NCBI GenBank assembly: GCA_947846985.1
Contig: CANTUZ010000003.1
Coordinates: 58,848,096-58,912,095 of the forward strand
DNA from: Fratercula arctica
Lineage: Eukaryota; Chordata; Aves; Charadriiformes; Alcidae
Reading direction: 5' to 3'
Length of the DNA stretch: 64,000 nucleotides
Shown here one piece after another: positions 24,575 through 38,039 of the stretch. The position numbers were made by a program, and so were the translations under genes. The notes below the pieces were generated by a model that made no database searches, had not been told where the DNA came from, and was given only the letters and a program-made list of their open reading frames with translations. The stretch's first letter is position 1. Each line of letters begins with the position of its first letter.

Positions 24575-27500
24575 TCAAGAGAGCTTCAGTCCTTGAACAT
24601 TCTGTTTCAGATTGAGCAACTCTTTTTCTTGCCTTGTTTTCTCCAGTTTGAAGGCTAGCTTATTTGCTTTCTTCTCCATTCTGCGTTCCTGTGCATACAA
24701 ATAATTACAAATTTACAAAATAGGCATAACATGCAAAAAACCCCCATCCTAATGAAAACAGCAGAAATCTGGACAATATTATTATTTATGGCACTGATTA
24801 TTAGTAGTCACATTAATATGTGTACCCCCAGGATCATCATCTTCAATTAGCTGAAGATTCTAATATGCTAGCAATTTCTGTTCCTAAATAAAACAGCTAG
24901 CATATCATTGTGGCCAATTAGATTTTTCCACATTTCTTTCAGAGTCTTTTCACTTTGTGTGATCTGAAACATCACAACTATTTTCTTTGCTTCCCTAGAT
25001 AATAAGGAAATATGAAGGCTCTTTCTGAAGTTATATATGTAAATAGTGGCTGCACGAACAGATCACGATTTCCATATAGGAAATCAGGATAACAAAATTA
25101 TAAGGTTAACTTTCTTTGCAGTAGATTTTTTTTGAAGAAGTAATAATTAGTCCTTTGAGCCCGCAAGTTTTTCCCGTTAACTTCCAGACACAACAACAAA
25201 TGAGCTTCAAAAAAAGTTTGTAAGACAGAATTCAGATAATATAACATGTTTTTGCAGGGCCTTATTTGAAATAACGCATACCTTTCGCTCCTCTTTTATT
25301 GCCTGTTTTCTAGCTTTCCGATCCTCTTTGCTCTCGTCTTTGGAACGGGGCTGTGTTGATGCTCTTGGCAGGTCGTTACCATTAATCATTTGCATGCGTT
25401 CTATCTGCTTAGCAGTAAGACCTTTCTGAGGCAAGATATGTAGGGGAATTCCAGTCTTCTGTGATATTTTTATTGGTTTTGGCTAAAATAAGAGAGGACA
25501 TACATATTAGTAGTCCATAGCTTTCTCTCCAAGAAGTGCACATTGCACTGCCTTATCAGTATAAAAACATTAGATTCAGATTTAACAGTAATAAACAGCT
25601 AAGTTTCCTCATACTATTTTCTTCCCTCACAGAAATGCACATTAATCCCAAAGTAAGAAATCAGAGGCACTTGTGAGCAAAATCTGGCCTTCCAGAACAA
25701 GAAAAGTTTTTCCCTTTCATTTAAATATTACTGAAAAAACCTGAATTTAAGTATGCACTTAATATTCCTTTATAAGCTTTCGAGAAAAAGGTTTCTTTTC
25801 AAAATCTCACGTATCTGTAATACCAAGCAGTGCTCTAATAACGGGGAATGTCTGGAAGGCCAAAGAACTAAAATGAATTGCTTCAAACTCTAGAAGGGAA
25901 ACAGAAGCCTATTTTGAAGAAAAAAAACCCCTAATCCGTGTTTGTGAGACACAGATTACACAAAGGTATATCACAGATAACAAGAAAGTAAATTCCTTGT
26001 TCTCTACATTTCTGCCTAGGTATTGCAGAAATTTTGAACTTATTCAATTTTCCTTCTAATAGAAAAAAATATATCCAAACCCTTCTTCATTGAAGAAGTA
26101 ATACCATAGGTTAACACCTTCCCCAACCCTGTTTTCTGCTTCCTCCTTCTTTTAAAAACAGATATCCATTTAGAAAACAATCACTTTTGTCTCAAGTTTT
26201 CCCAGGCCAGGTTGTTAGTCAGAGTAAGTTTAATGATTTTACCTTTGATGGCTCCTTAATAAGTGTTGGATGATTATATAAGTTTGAATATGTACCTAGG
26301 TCACAAAGAAAGAAATAAAAAAAAAAAAAAAATGAAGAAAGGCTTGCAAATAGAAATTAGGTCAATTTATTATTAATTGTACTACTACATAGTCTTTGAA
26401 GACATAAAATTGCATGAATTAAGTTATCCACACAAAAGCAGTGATCTAGCAAGAATTCCTGCTGTTCTGCTTCAGAAGCATAAAACATTTTAACTAAAGC
26501 ACTGTTAGCAAAGCTCTGAGATCACCTATCATTTCCTTTAAAATCCTAGGAACAAACAAGCGAACTCCAAAATACTTACTCAAAATGGATTCACAATCCC
26601 ACTTTTCTTTTGTTTCCTCAATAACTACAGCTACTATTTCTTCCTTTTCTTCCTCACTTTCTTCATTCACAGCAGAGTCTAAATCTTCGTAGGGTTCAAG
26701 AGCATCCAATTTTACACAACTTTGAAGAAGTCCAGAGAGAAAAAAAAAAGGTTTATCTCTTCTTGAAAACGTGTAATTATGTAAACCCAGTCTCCCCTCA
26801 GTAAAACCCCAAACCAAAGAAAGCTATTCCCAATGAAGCTTGCAGCAAAAATAAGTTTCCTTAAGTAAGCATCCCCAAAATAAACTAAAACATTAGGACA
26901 AGAGACACAGTTGAAAAAAAGAAGTATTTCTGCATTTCAAAGTATGTGGCACACAAAATTTGTGACTAGAGGGCAGGAAGAGGATATACATTTTAGTGTG
27001 TAAGCAAAGCACCTCTAGAGGTGATTATGTACTCTACTGACCAGTCATCCTTCACTACAAGGGACACATTACCATGTCTTTCAATCAGTAAACACAAGAT
27101 TAATGTGAGAACATTTAGTCATTTAACTTTGGGATAATATCACCTGCTTTAGGACAAAGTGAATATTCTGTGAAAACACAGCCTTACATTGACACGGGGT
27201 TGCTTTATAAGCACTGATTTTTGCAGTGCTTCAAACAGTGGTACACATGCAACAGTCACCTGTGAGTTTATTATCATGTAACTAGGTATATAGTGGAATC
27301 AGCTGCGTACCAACAGGACAGAATATACTAGAGAGTCTGTTAAAAAGTAAAAGGAGAAAGGTTACACTAAGAAGGGGAAGGAAGAATGCCTCTAGATATT
27401 ATTTACACTAAATTCAATACAATTATACAAAAGGAGCATGATCTCACCTAAACCAACAAAATGCTTCTACTTAATTTTATCATCTTGTAAGTTAAGACTG

Positions 27501-30500
27501 ACATTGAGTGACACCAAAAAATGGGTAATACTCATACATGGCTGCTTTGATTGTGGGATGCAATCTTTGAGTACATGAACTGCAAACAACATACCCGAAC
27601 TTTCAATATAAACACAGGATTCAATACAAACTACTTATGTGAACCAGTATTTCTGGGAATAACATACTTCTTTGCTTTCTCCTTGTAGTAATCATTCAGG
27701 ACTTCCTGCAACCGAGCATTGTCCGTGTTAATATAGCCTTCTAACTCCACGTTATCCAAGGCTCCAATTTCATCTTCATCAAATTGTTCAAAAAACTAAA
27801 ATAAGTAAGTGGATATCTGTAGTTAGATTGTATTTGCCATGCAACTTCTTGATAGCTTAAAGAAGATCTACATGTTTCCTTCTACTTACCCCTTTTTCCT
27901 CTCCCCTCTCATTTGCTGAACAACTGCCAAACACATCTGCAGTAGGATTTCCTCCTTACTGTCAGTATTCTTTCAGCATGGGAGTCACAAAATTATCTTT
28001 TAATAATATTTAAATCAGCTTCTAGAAAATGTTTCTTATTCTGATGTGTTATTTCAATCTGTACATTAAAAAGCCTGTCACTGCTCAGGACAGAAGTTAC
28101 ACCGTATTTCCACTGCTCTGACATCATTTCATGAACGTGTACTTGGCACAGTGAGGATACAGGGTGATATAAGTGAGTCTTTACTAGGCATATGTACGTG
28201 ATATCCTGTGTTGAACTGAGCCTCTCACATGGAATTGTAACAAAAACTATGAATGCTCATTATGGTGACTGGAATAATTTTAAGTGTATCAGCATTAGGC
28301 CTTTTAACAGCAATTAACACTCTAGCTATTTAACACAAGCTTCTTAGTGTACACAAGATTAAATGCAGAATACATGCAAAGAACAGCTGTTTGATGCCCT
28401 GACTACTGAAGGCAGTAAGAATTTGCATAGGCATACGCAGGAGATGAATCAAAAGACAAAGAAGCATTTAACACCCTTATGTTTAACAGTTACATTCTTG
28501 AGCTGCCTCACCTTCTCAAATCTGTCATCCAACAGGGTTAACTGCTCATTCCTTCTCATTACTGAAGATGTCATTGAATATTCTGTGAAACGACTCCTGG
28601 TTTCTTCTTGCATAAAAAGAAATTCTTTTCGCTGACCATTAACCCCATCATCTGATAAAGGACCTTCTGAATCATAGTCTTTATCATTACTGCAACTATC
28701 GTTTTCATCACTATCTTCCTCCACATCTTCCCACTCATCTTCATCCTCAGCATCTGATCGCCTGAACACAAGTATAAAACAGTTTTAGAATAATACACAG
28801 ACCTTTCCACAGCTCTGTCCAGTGTTGGGTTACCCAAAATAATTTGGAAAGAACAGATTTAAATCTTGAGAGGCAAAGATAAAAAGTGATTATTTTCAAG
28901 CCAGTAAAAGAAAAACAGGTTTAGCCGTAACAGTGTTGCCAAGGTCAGCATACTACTACTTTTGTCTGAAAGCTGAAAACATATCTGATAACTGCTGGAT
29001 CACACCTCTGTGCACTGAGAGTGAGGTTACGTTTACATTCAGCTATACATGTCAAAGTGGAAAAAGAAAAATACTAGCTGCATTCTTGACTATTAAAACT
29101 AGCAAAATTTCTCATTGGTCATAAAATATGCAGTGGGGTATCACATAAAGCTTTGGAAACACCCATTAGCCTTCATCAATGTCATTACAGAGGTATTGTA
29201 AATATGACAGATGGTAATGTTTTAAATAGTTCAAGAATTCCATTATTCCATACATTTCATATGTAAACAAATACATATAATCCATGAATTCAAAGTAACA
29301 AATTGAACCCATCTCTTGGATAACACATGAAAATTTTTGTAAGTTACCATCCACATAACACAAGGTAATACTTTTTTCCTTTAACGCACCTAAGTATTCA
29401 ATTTGAAATCTGAAACAAGTCTTGCCTTCCTACAACAATACATGAAATAACAGATAGCATCTTTCATATTTACACATGACAAACAGTTCTACAAAGCACT
29501 GTGTACCCTTTCTGTGGTTCATTTGCTTGTAGAACAAAATCATCTTCCAGAATATTTTCTGGATTGTCAAAGTCAAAATCATCATCAAGAGCCGCAACAA
29601 TATCAGGGTCAAAATCCAGCCGTGGTCCTAGAAAGTTAAAAAAACCCAACAAAACACAAACCAACATAAATATATAAGTTTCTCTGACATTATGAAGCTG
29701 CTTTTATGGATAAAACCCAATCCAACTAGACTGTTAATTTGCACTAAGGAAAGATTAAACCTAAGAATCACAAAATTCCTCAATAATATTTGTAGATTTG
29801 ATACAAGCTAGGGCAAGTCACCAGCCTCTTGTCAATTCTCCTCATCCAAAAAAGAACATTTTTGCAAGCTTAAGATGTCTAGGGAATGTATTTTAATATA
29901 TTTTACTTAGAATATTGTAGAAGAACAGATATCCAAGCTAGAGTACTGTATATCAACCAACCCTAGCTCCGATCGCCTAAAATTCCCTACATTATAAAAG
30001 GTCAGAAAGCGTTTCTCTGCTACCATTACCAGGAGTGTTCTTTACCATCCTTCTGTCAGGACAGAGAGAACTACCACAAGTAATTCCTGTTATAAAATAT
30101 TAAGATAGCTGCAAAGTGAATGTTCAGTGCATACACGGATATATAACAAAAGTGTACTTACAGCCTGTAACACTGAAATAATACTAATAAAGGACAGTAA
30201 ACACCACTCTGCATTTGAAAAGAAGGGAAATTCTGAAAGTGAAAATCCAGTTCCAGACTTGGATTCAAACAGATGGGAGTAATAAATCAATAATATTATC
30301 TACAGTTTTCCCCTGTTATTAGTTTATATTTGCTACACTATATTAAGAGCTCATGGATTCCCCCTGCCCCAGCAAAGCTAACAAGCTATTATTAGCGATC
30401 GCATAAATAGGTCTCAAATTGAAGCACAGGTCTCCTATAGATCATTCTGTCTGCTATTGAGCCTGTTCTAAACCAAAATTAATACGATACTGTAATCAAA

Positions 30501-33500
30501 GACATAATTATCATGTAGTACCTAGATGGCAACTCATGTTACAGAAAGGTAGAAGATTTAATGATACCTGAAATGGGAGCAGCTTTATTTAACAAGCCCA
30601 CATCCTCTTCAAACTCTGTGGCAAATACTGAGGAAGGCAGCTTAATAGATGGAGCCTTAGAGAAAGAAACAAAAACCCAGTATCACAATATACTTGTTCT
30701 CAGTTTCTCATTTGAGCTCACATTAACAAAAATGTGCTGATAATCACGTGACCTAAAGAAACTCTGAGAGTGCCACTTAACTATTAAGACAAGTGCTACT
30801 TTATTGGTGGCAAATTTTCAGTCATGCAATAAAAACTAGGTAAAGCGCTGGCAACATTAATTCTCATGTCAATATTCTCCAGGTATAGAAACAGTATTTG
30901 TGCATCTCTGAAGCTTTGTAGAGAATGCTTGCACAGCAGACATAATGAAATTTGTAATATTTTTTTTGTTGTTTTAGAGAACACACATTTGAAACTTCTC
31001 CTTTATTGAAAGGCTTATTAAAATCTTACTAAATTGCACATCTAAAATAACTTTAAATCTTATGTAGTATCACTACATAAGGTATTTCTAACGAAGAACA
31101 TTGGTTTCGACTAAAATTACAGTATTTGGTTAAACCAAACTCCCTCAATTAAACGTGACTGACTGGCAATTGCATACTTCATTGCTTGAAATTACTTATT
31201 GATTTTCCACTCCAGTGTGATCTAGCATCATGAAATTCCACAAGTTATGCCAGCAATTGAAAGGTTTGGTTGTATTCCCTCTGGGTTCTGTTTTAAAAGC
31301 ATGGTGTCCTGGTAATACAACCTGGTATATACATAACCCCAGAGCATTCAAAAGTTCTAAAAATCTTAAAAACAAATTCCAACTCCAGAAAACACGACTT
31401 GTTCAAACACCTTTGTAAGGCACCTCTGTCAAGAAAAGCTTGTCATGGGTACACAAAGTGTTTTAACGCTGTGCTAGCAAAATACTGTTCATCAGTAAAC
31501 TTTGGCTTGTCAGCTTTTGTTTTTACTTGTAGGAAAGTCTGATTGTGGGTCAAAAGGATAATATCTATCTATCCATCTCACAGTCACGATAGCACTTGTT
31601 CAATATGGTTAATAGGATGCTAAACTCAAAAGGATGCTAAACTCAAAAGACCAGCATAAGATTATTATGAGCAAAAATACTACTTACTGGAACTTGCTGA
31701 ATTTCATCTTCTATGTGCTCCTCACTTGTGACAATAATTCTACTTTGCTGTCCATGCACAGAAGGGACAAGCTCAGAGGGACCAGAGGCTTCTTTCAGAT
31801 GCTGCAAATAGTCATAATCATCATCAAAGAAGACTCCATACTTCCGTTGCTCTTCCCTCCGTTGCTCCTCCTGCACCTTGGAATTGTAAAAAGAAATACA
31901 TTTAGTTACTTAAGTCCATTTAAAACTTATTAGTAAAAAGAGAAGTAACACATCTATTGAGAATGCCTGAATTCTAAAGTCCTTGTAGTCCTCTCTCCTC
32001 TCATTACCCTAACACACAGCCAATAAGAATGTTGTAACCATCTGGTTCAGTGTTCAGGTGCTGCCTGAGCAGGAACAACTTAAACAACTTTTTCCATAAG
32101 CAGCATAATTAACAACACCTGTTTTTTCAGGGTAGATCAGGCAATCTTTGTTGTTGTTGTTGTTTTAAGATGTTTATAACCCTTACGCCAGTTAGTCATC
32201 CTTCAACCCATCAGGTAGTAACTCACAACTATCAAATTCCCTACAATACCCCCTTCTTTTTACTATGCTAGACTAAAACCTACGTTCTCTTAGGCTATGT
32301 TTTTGAACTGTACGATTGCATACCCACTTGTCTCTCCTGCCACATTTCTTATCTCAATGAACCTCAATATTAAAAGCAAGTATTTACTTTCTGTGTAGGC
32401 AGCAGAACTCTCTGGGGCGCAGTATCATCAGCAGCAAGTGGATCCCTCTGACTTCTGTGCACTAAGTGAAACGTTACCGCTTTCTTCTTGTCTATGAAGT
32501 GTTTCTTTTTCTTGTGAGGCTGCAAAAGGACATTTGGTTAATCATTAATAAAAAAGGAAATATTGAATGCACCTAAAAAGAATATTTTACCAATGGACCA
32601 TGCTACTGTATTCCTTTTAAGGCAATGTCCTAAAAACATACACTTAACAGACAAAGCAAAAAGAAACTAGTGGTAGCTTAACTTTTCTCACCCTGTGCAC
32701 AATGGCCATTTCATAAGTTCTAACAGCATATACAGCTGTATTCAGTTGCAAAATGGCAATAATACAATAAATATTTGATTATAGCATATGCACCTTAACA
32801 TATAATCCCAGAAAGGAATTTTTAAGTAACTGCTTTCTAAACACTGGTTCAAATCTGAAACAGTCTTCATCCAAGAACCAGAGGAAACTGACATAAGAAA
32901 ATTAATCTAGACACACCTAGCTTCTTGAAAAATTGTTTAGACAGCTGTTCCCACACCAGTAATTCAATATCAACCACGGACTGCACCATTACACAGACAC
33001 AGCTCTAACATCAAAAGTATATCTACATTCTGATCAACAAAAACCTGAAGCATTCTTAACTGGGTGAAAACCTTTTCTACACGTTAGCACATCTGACTTG
33101 GAGAAATACTTTTATAAAAAATTCCAGCTTTACTTACATACCAAAACATGTTAATAGCAGATATATGCAAATTATCATAGAACAGTTTAGGCTGCAAAGG
33201 ACCTTAAAGATCACCTAGTTCCAACCCCCCTGCCATGGGCAGGGACACCTCCCACTAGACCAGGTTGCTCAAAGCCCCATCCAGCCTGGCCTTGAACACC
33301 TCCAGGGATGGGGCATCCACAACTTCTCTGGGCAGCCTGTTCCTGTGTCTCACCACCCTCATAGTGAAAAATTTCTTCCTGATGTCTAATCTAAATCTGC
33401 CCTCTTCCAGTTTGAAGCCACCACCCTTGTCCTGTCACTACATGCCCTTGTAAAAAGTCCCTCTCCAGCTTTCTCGGAAACTACTCTACGGATCTAATCT

Positions 33501-33964
33501 ATCTTCTTTATCTCCTAACTTTAAGTATACAACATAATACATCTAAAAATTCAGAGCATATCAACTGCTACCATATGTTTTGAGTTAAAAACGCCAAAAC
33601 GCCCTTTAAAACTTTATGCTTGGAGCAGCCATAACAGGAAATAGAAGAAGCTTTTGGAAGCAGGCAACGTGCTGCCCCTACGGACCGATGGTACCGCAGG
33701 AAGGTGCTGGGCCCGCAGGAAGCCGGGCGGAAAGGAAGGCTCGCCCCCATCCCTCACGGCCCCCGTGGGGAGGCCGGCCGCCCCTCAGCAACGCTTCTCC
33801 CAGGCCGCCGACCCCTCCCGCCCCCCGCCGCGGGTCCGGGGCTGCCGCTCCTTCCCTCCCAACCGCGCTACGGAAACAGTCCGACTTCGACCCAGGCGCT
33901 GGGTCGCTGGTGGCCGCCCTGTCCCGTGCCCTCCTGCCTTCCGCCTCCTCCTCCTCCTCACCAT
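24575..33964 (-). CDS. LTV1: LTV1, 40S ribosomal subunit biogenesis factor (complete, 11 coding exons)
   Basis: Coding exons, minus strand: 33964-33962 (ATG only), 32519-32388, 31876-31688, 30655-30568, 29627-29507, 28761-28512, 27795-27668, 26719-26580, 26295-26243, 25482-25282 and 24688-24575 (stop TGA 24577-24575). They sum to 1419 bases, or 472 residues, close to the mammalian length of about 475, with all phases consistent. Landmarks in order: PHKKKKHFIDKKKAV at the start, KYGVFFDDDYDYLQHLKE, the acidic GPRLDFDPDIVAALDDDFDF segment, SRFTEYSMTSSVMRRNEQLT, KWDCESIL then TYSNLYNHP, LPQKGLTAKQIERMQ, the basic RKARKQAIKEERK helix, and a leucine-rich C-terminal end. LTV1 is known to bind pre-40S particles and to be released in late cytoplasmic maturation. 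Acidic stretches flank the middle. The exon 29627-29507 donor (GG|gtacac) is weak but is needed by phase. Confidence 0.95.
31614..31647 (+). repeat. 17-bp tandem duplication in an LTV1 intron
   Basis: AGGATGCTAAACTCAAA occurs twice in direct succession about 40 bases from the LTV1 exon at 31688-31876. Confidence 0.9.
33174..33476 (-). mobile_element. CR1 LINE 3' fragment in LTV1 intron 1
   Basis: Reading on the minus strand, this is the familiar CR1 3' end: the GGGTGGTGAG..CAGGCTGCCCAG block, the CCCTGGAGGTGTTCAAGGCC block, then GGTCCTTTGCAGCCTAAAC. It is truncated on the 5' side. It closely resembles the copy at 56.4-56.7 kb but lies in the opposite orientation. Confidence 0.9.
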
Positions 33965-34130
33965 GTCGCGGGGGCAGGCCGGGCAGCGCGCGCTGCCCGC
34001 CGGCTAGGGGAGCCGTTACCGGCACCACTGACAGAGGCCCTGATCGCTCCCACGCGGGCCGGCTCTCAGCACCCCCGAGCTGCCGCCGCCATCTTAGCAT
34101 CAACCAGTGACCAGCGTCGGGGGAGGAGAT
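33690..34130 (-). promoter_or_regulatory. LTV1: LTV1 CpG-island promoter and 5' UTR
   Basis: Dense CpG and GC-rich sequence in a window that is otherwise AT-rich. It contains the LTV1 start codon at 33964-33962, which sits directly on its splice donor (ATG|gtgagg). On the minus strand, AAGATGGCGGC at about 34096-34086 is a YY1-type element of the kind found at the start of many housekeeping and ribosome genes, so transcription probably starts close to it. No TATA box is seen. GC-rich sequence with scattered CpG continues to about 34.5 kb, up to the CR1 copy. Confidence 0.7.
34086..34096 (-). promoter_or_regulatory. YY1-like site near LTV1 transcription start
   Basis: Minus-strand AAGATGGCGGC about 120 bases upstream of the LTV1 ATG. 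It matches the YY1 consensus and carries an upstream ATG that would open a short reading frame if it lies inside the transcript. Confidence 0.5.
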
Positions 34131-34519
34131 AGGCTGCCAGTCCGCATAGGTTATGTTTGGTTTTTTTTTTTTTTCTTTAACGCCAGTAACAAAAGCAACG
34201 AGAGTTTTCTCAGATTTAAATAGTCTTTTAATAAAAGACAGGCTCCGTGATCGCAAGCAGGGTACTTCCTCCCACCTTCCGGAGGCATATTTTCCCCACT
34301 TTTCCCCCCAAAAAACTAGTGGAGAATGGTTCCGCCCGAAGCGGCAGAACGCTGGGCAGCGGGGGCCAAAGGGCAATGCGCGTGCGCAGGGGCCGGGCGG
34401 TTGCTACGATAAAATACCGTAAACTTTTACAAAGGGGCGTTGCGAGACGGGAGGTGCGGTGGCGCTCAGTCGCCTGCAGGCCCGGCAGAAAGGGCTTTCT
34501 CAACCAGCCGTGCCGTAGC

Positions 34520-35283
34520 CAGCTTCAATAGGGCCGAGTGCCGGGTCTTGCACCAGGGTCACAACACCCCCCTGCAGCGCTACAGGCCTGGGGAAGAGTG
34601 GCTGGAGAGCTGCCTGGCTGAAAAGGACCTGGGGGTGTCGGTCAACAGCCGGCTGAATATGAGCCAGCAGTGTGCTCAGGTGGCCAAGAAGGCCAACAGC
34701 ATCCTGGCCTGTATCAGGAACAGTGTGGCCAGCAGGACTAGGGAAGTGATGGTCCCCCTGTACTTGGCACTGGTGAGGCCTCACCTTGAATAATGTGTCC
34801 AGTTTTGGGCCCCTCACTACAAGAAAGACATTGAGGTGCTGGAGTGGGCCTAGAGAAGGGCAACGAAGCTGGTGAGGGGTCTGGAGAACAAGTCTTACGA
34901 GGAGCGGCTGAGGGAACTGTGTTTGCTCAGCCTGGAGAAAAGGAGACTGAGGGGAGACCTTATCGCTCTACAGTTACCTGAAGGGAGGTTGTAGCGAGGT
35001 GGGGTTCGGTCTCCCAAGTAACAGGACAAAAGGAAATGGCGTCCAGTTGCACCAGGGGAGGTTTAGACTAGATATTAGGACAAAATTTCTTCACCAAAAT
35101 AGTTGTCAAGCATTGGGACAGGCTGCCCAGGGAAGCGTTTGAGTCGACATCCCTGGAGGTATTTAAAAGACGTGTAGATGTAGTGCTGAGCGATGTGGTT
35201 TAGTGGTAACCTGGCAGTGCTAAGTTAACGGTTGGACTCGATCTTAAAAGTCTCTTCCAACCAAAATGGTTGTGTGATTCTAG
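34520..35283 (+). mobile_element. CR1 LINE fragment (end of reverse transcriptase ORF plus 3' UTR)
   Basis: The plus strand encodes the end of the CR1 ORF2 ([48 protein letters not shown]) with a stop after HLE. It then runs into the CR1 3' UTR and ends at about 35283 with TGGTTGTGTGATTCT. It is 5'-truncated and inactive. It lies about 550 bases upstream of the LTV1 start codon. Confidence 0.9.
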
Positions 35284-37325
35284 TGTCACCTCTGACACAC
35301 ACCTTTGCAATCTGGTTCCACACAAGCTCACATCCAGGCTGAATTTGAAGGCTCAGATGTAAATAATATGTGTTTGTATTAACAGTGTTACACCATATCT
35401 GATTTCTTGTTTCTTGTGATGTGACACTCTAGCTGTATAAATTATACCTATGCCATGTAGCATGCCTGTGCACAAACACACTCCTTAAAAAAAAGTATGC
35501 TTGGTATTTTAGGAATATGATGTAAACCATTTTGTTACATTTCAAAAAGAAAGTGTAAAACACGGAAGGGAGCAGTTTCTTCCATGTGCATGTAGACAGT
35601 TAAAACAGTAACAACTATGGAAAGGTTGTTACTAAAAATTAAGAAATAATTATCCATGTTATGTGTGTATATGTATGCAGCTAAATATATATGTGTATTT
35701 GAGTGGATTTCATTGTTTTTCAGTAGGTGTCACTAAAGCTTCAAAAAAAACCCCCAGATTTTCAGTGTTCTGGTGATTTTTTTCTAAAGTCTTGCGTGTT
35801 TACTATCAAGTTTCATCATATCACTGTCATGGAAGTATATAAACTAATCTGGTCTGCTCCATCAGTTGAAATGACTCCTGTGCTAAAATTACTCCTGCAC
35901 ATATCTGTGCAAGGGCTAGACCTTCCTTTCCCCTTGCTTCCTAAAGGTACATGGCAAGTATCTTGTTGCTATCAGCCATCTGACGGTTGTAGTACACACC
36001 TTGTGGTACAGGAAGGTTAGCAACCCTTTGACTGCATGCTGTGAATGGGTTTTTCAGGACTGCACCTAACAGGAGCAACTACCTATAGTGTGTCTGTACT
36101 GCAAACCCAGTGGCGGGTCGAATAGCAGAGCTAGCTTTTCACAAGGTGACTAAGAGCAGAATCACCCAACTGTTAAAAATACAGTGCTTAGCATTTATCT
36201 GTGGGGTAACAAAGTAGATCAGATGCTCCTTATTGCTTCCAGGTCCCTAAGGTAGCTCTGGCATCAGAGAAGTGCAAAGTAGTTGTACACAGACTTGGTA
36301 ACAGGATTGCGCTTGACAATCCTCTGTGTCTGGAGACCCCTTATCTTAATAGTGGTGGTGCTGTCATTCCATATACCCCGAATCTGGTCTAGGAGCATAT
36401 GTCAGTCTGGAAGTGGGAAAAATTAGCTTTTGGTCTCAGCTCTGTTGCTAATAATCTGTTTCACATGTGCAAGTTAGATTTTACGTGTTCAGTTTTGTAA
36501 GTCTCAGGGTTTTCTGTCTTGCTTTAATTCACATCCCCACCCTCTATTTCCTGCTTAGATTCTAAGTGTTTAAGGGGAAGGATCTGTATTATACGTTCAC
36601 ACTGTGATTAAAACAACAGGCTCCCTTATCACAGAAGATTGATAATGTATGCCAACAGCAATACACCTGGAGATCAGCTTTAAGATTGAGGGATTAGCAA
36701 TAATAAGCATCATATTGCCTCCTTTGTTGATACCTAAGGGCGAGTCATCTCATTCCAACTGACTTATGATATATAAGAATTCAAAATTGAGTAGTACATG
36801 TATGTGAAATGTGAATGAGAGAGTCTCTCAGATGGAGACTCCACTTAAGCTTCTAATTTCATCTAAACCTTACAAGACCACCCACCCCACTGTACGATCA
36901 TTGTGTTCTCTGCTGAGACACCGTGCAGTTTAAACTCAGGAAGGAGCAGGAGGAGTCTGAGGGGAAAAGCAGTCCGGTCACTTACCACTTCTTTTTTGCT
37001 TACAGAAGAATGGTTGGTATTGGAATGGTCTCACTGTTGAGGCAGCCACTCGAAAAATAATATGCTGGAATAATATGCACGCATTTCCTTAACATAATCA
37101 ACAACTTGCCTTTCATGTGAGGAAATTTTTCTCTTAGTTCTTGCAAAGCAGAAGTTATTACAAAGTAATTAAGAAGCAAAAGTTATTGTCGGTCACTTTG
37201 TAATGTTAAAAGATTGGCAGACATGCTGCAGATTAGGTTGAACCCTCCATGTGCAGTAGGTGTAATTCTGTAGCAAATCTGCTGACAATGAAACTGAAAC
37301 TAGTGAAAACCACTATCTTGCTGAT

Positions 37326-37354
37326 AAAAAAAAAAGGGGGGGGGGGGGGGGGGG
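37326..37354 (+). repeat. Homopolymer A10-G19 tract
   Basis: Ten A followed by nineteen uninterrupted G on the plus strand. Such a run can form a G-quadruplex and is prone to length error in assemblies. Confidence 0.9.
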
Positions 37355-38001
37355 AAACTTGGAGCATGAATTTGGTCTCTGAACCATTGAGCTACAACAC
37401 TAACTTTGTGTTTTTAAAATAGCTACCACCTCTTTGAACACACCTCTGCATGAATACATCACCCACAAAAGAGCTACCAGATATATTTGAAGGACTCCCA
37501 AAATTCAAAGGAAGGTTTCAGGAACCTTCCTTCATCTCATTTCCATGAAGCGGGACTTTTAATTTTGTCTCTAGAGGCCACTTTCCAACAAGTAACAGCT
37601 CTCTGAAGTTAACTCGGTTTTACATGCCCATGTACTTGCTAGAGCTTCAAGAACAAAATATTTTCTATAAAGTTTTTCTGAACAATTTTATTGAGGTAAT
37701 TTTCTTCATTTTATATTTTTATATATATTCATTCAGATATATCTATAATTCAAAGATCCAAACAGTTGTCTAAAACACTTGGAACTGTGCACAGCAGAGT
37801 ATCCTACAGTTCTGTACAACTAGGCAGCACACATTTTTTTTACCTGTTAAATAAAAACACCATAAAATAAGCATAATATATGTACCATATAAAAAAGATA
37901 ATACATATTCTACTTTTCAGATGACAATAGTGCAATATATTTGTGTGTGTGTATCTGTAGGTATGTACTACAGTACAGATAAAACCCCAAGAAGCAGCTA
38001 T

Positions 38002-38039
38002 CATTAATTTGTAACAATTCCATTAATTTGTAACAATTC
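38002..38039 (+). repeat. 19-bp perfect tandem duplication
   Basis: The unit CATTAATTTGTAACAATTC occurs twice in direct succession. Confidence 0.9.

Noticed and set aside
33616..34376. Long overlapping open frames on both strands of the CpG island
   Set aside because: GC-rich promoter sequence lacks stop codons by composition. The frames have no known motifs and overlap the LTV1 5' UTR.
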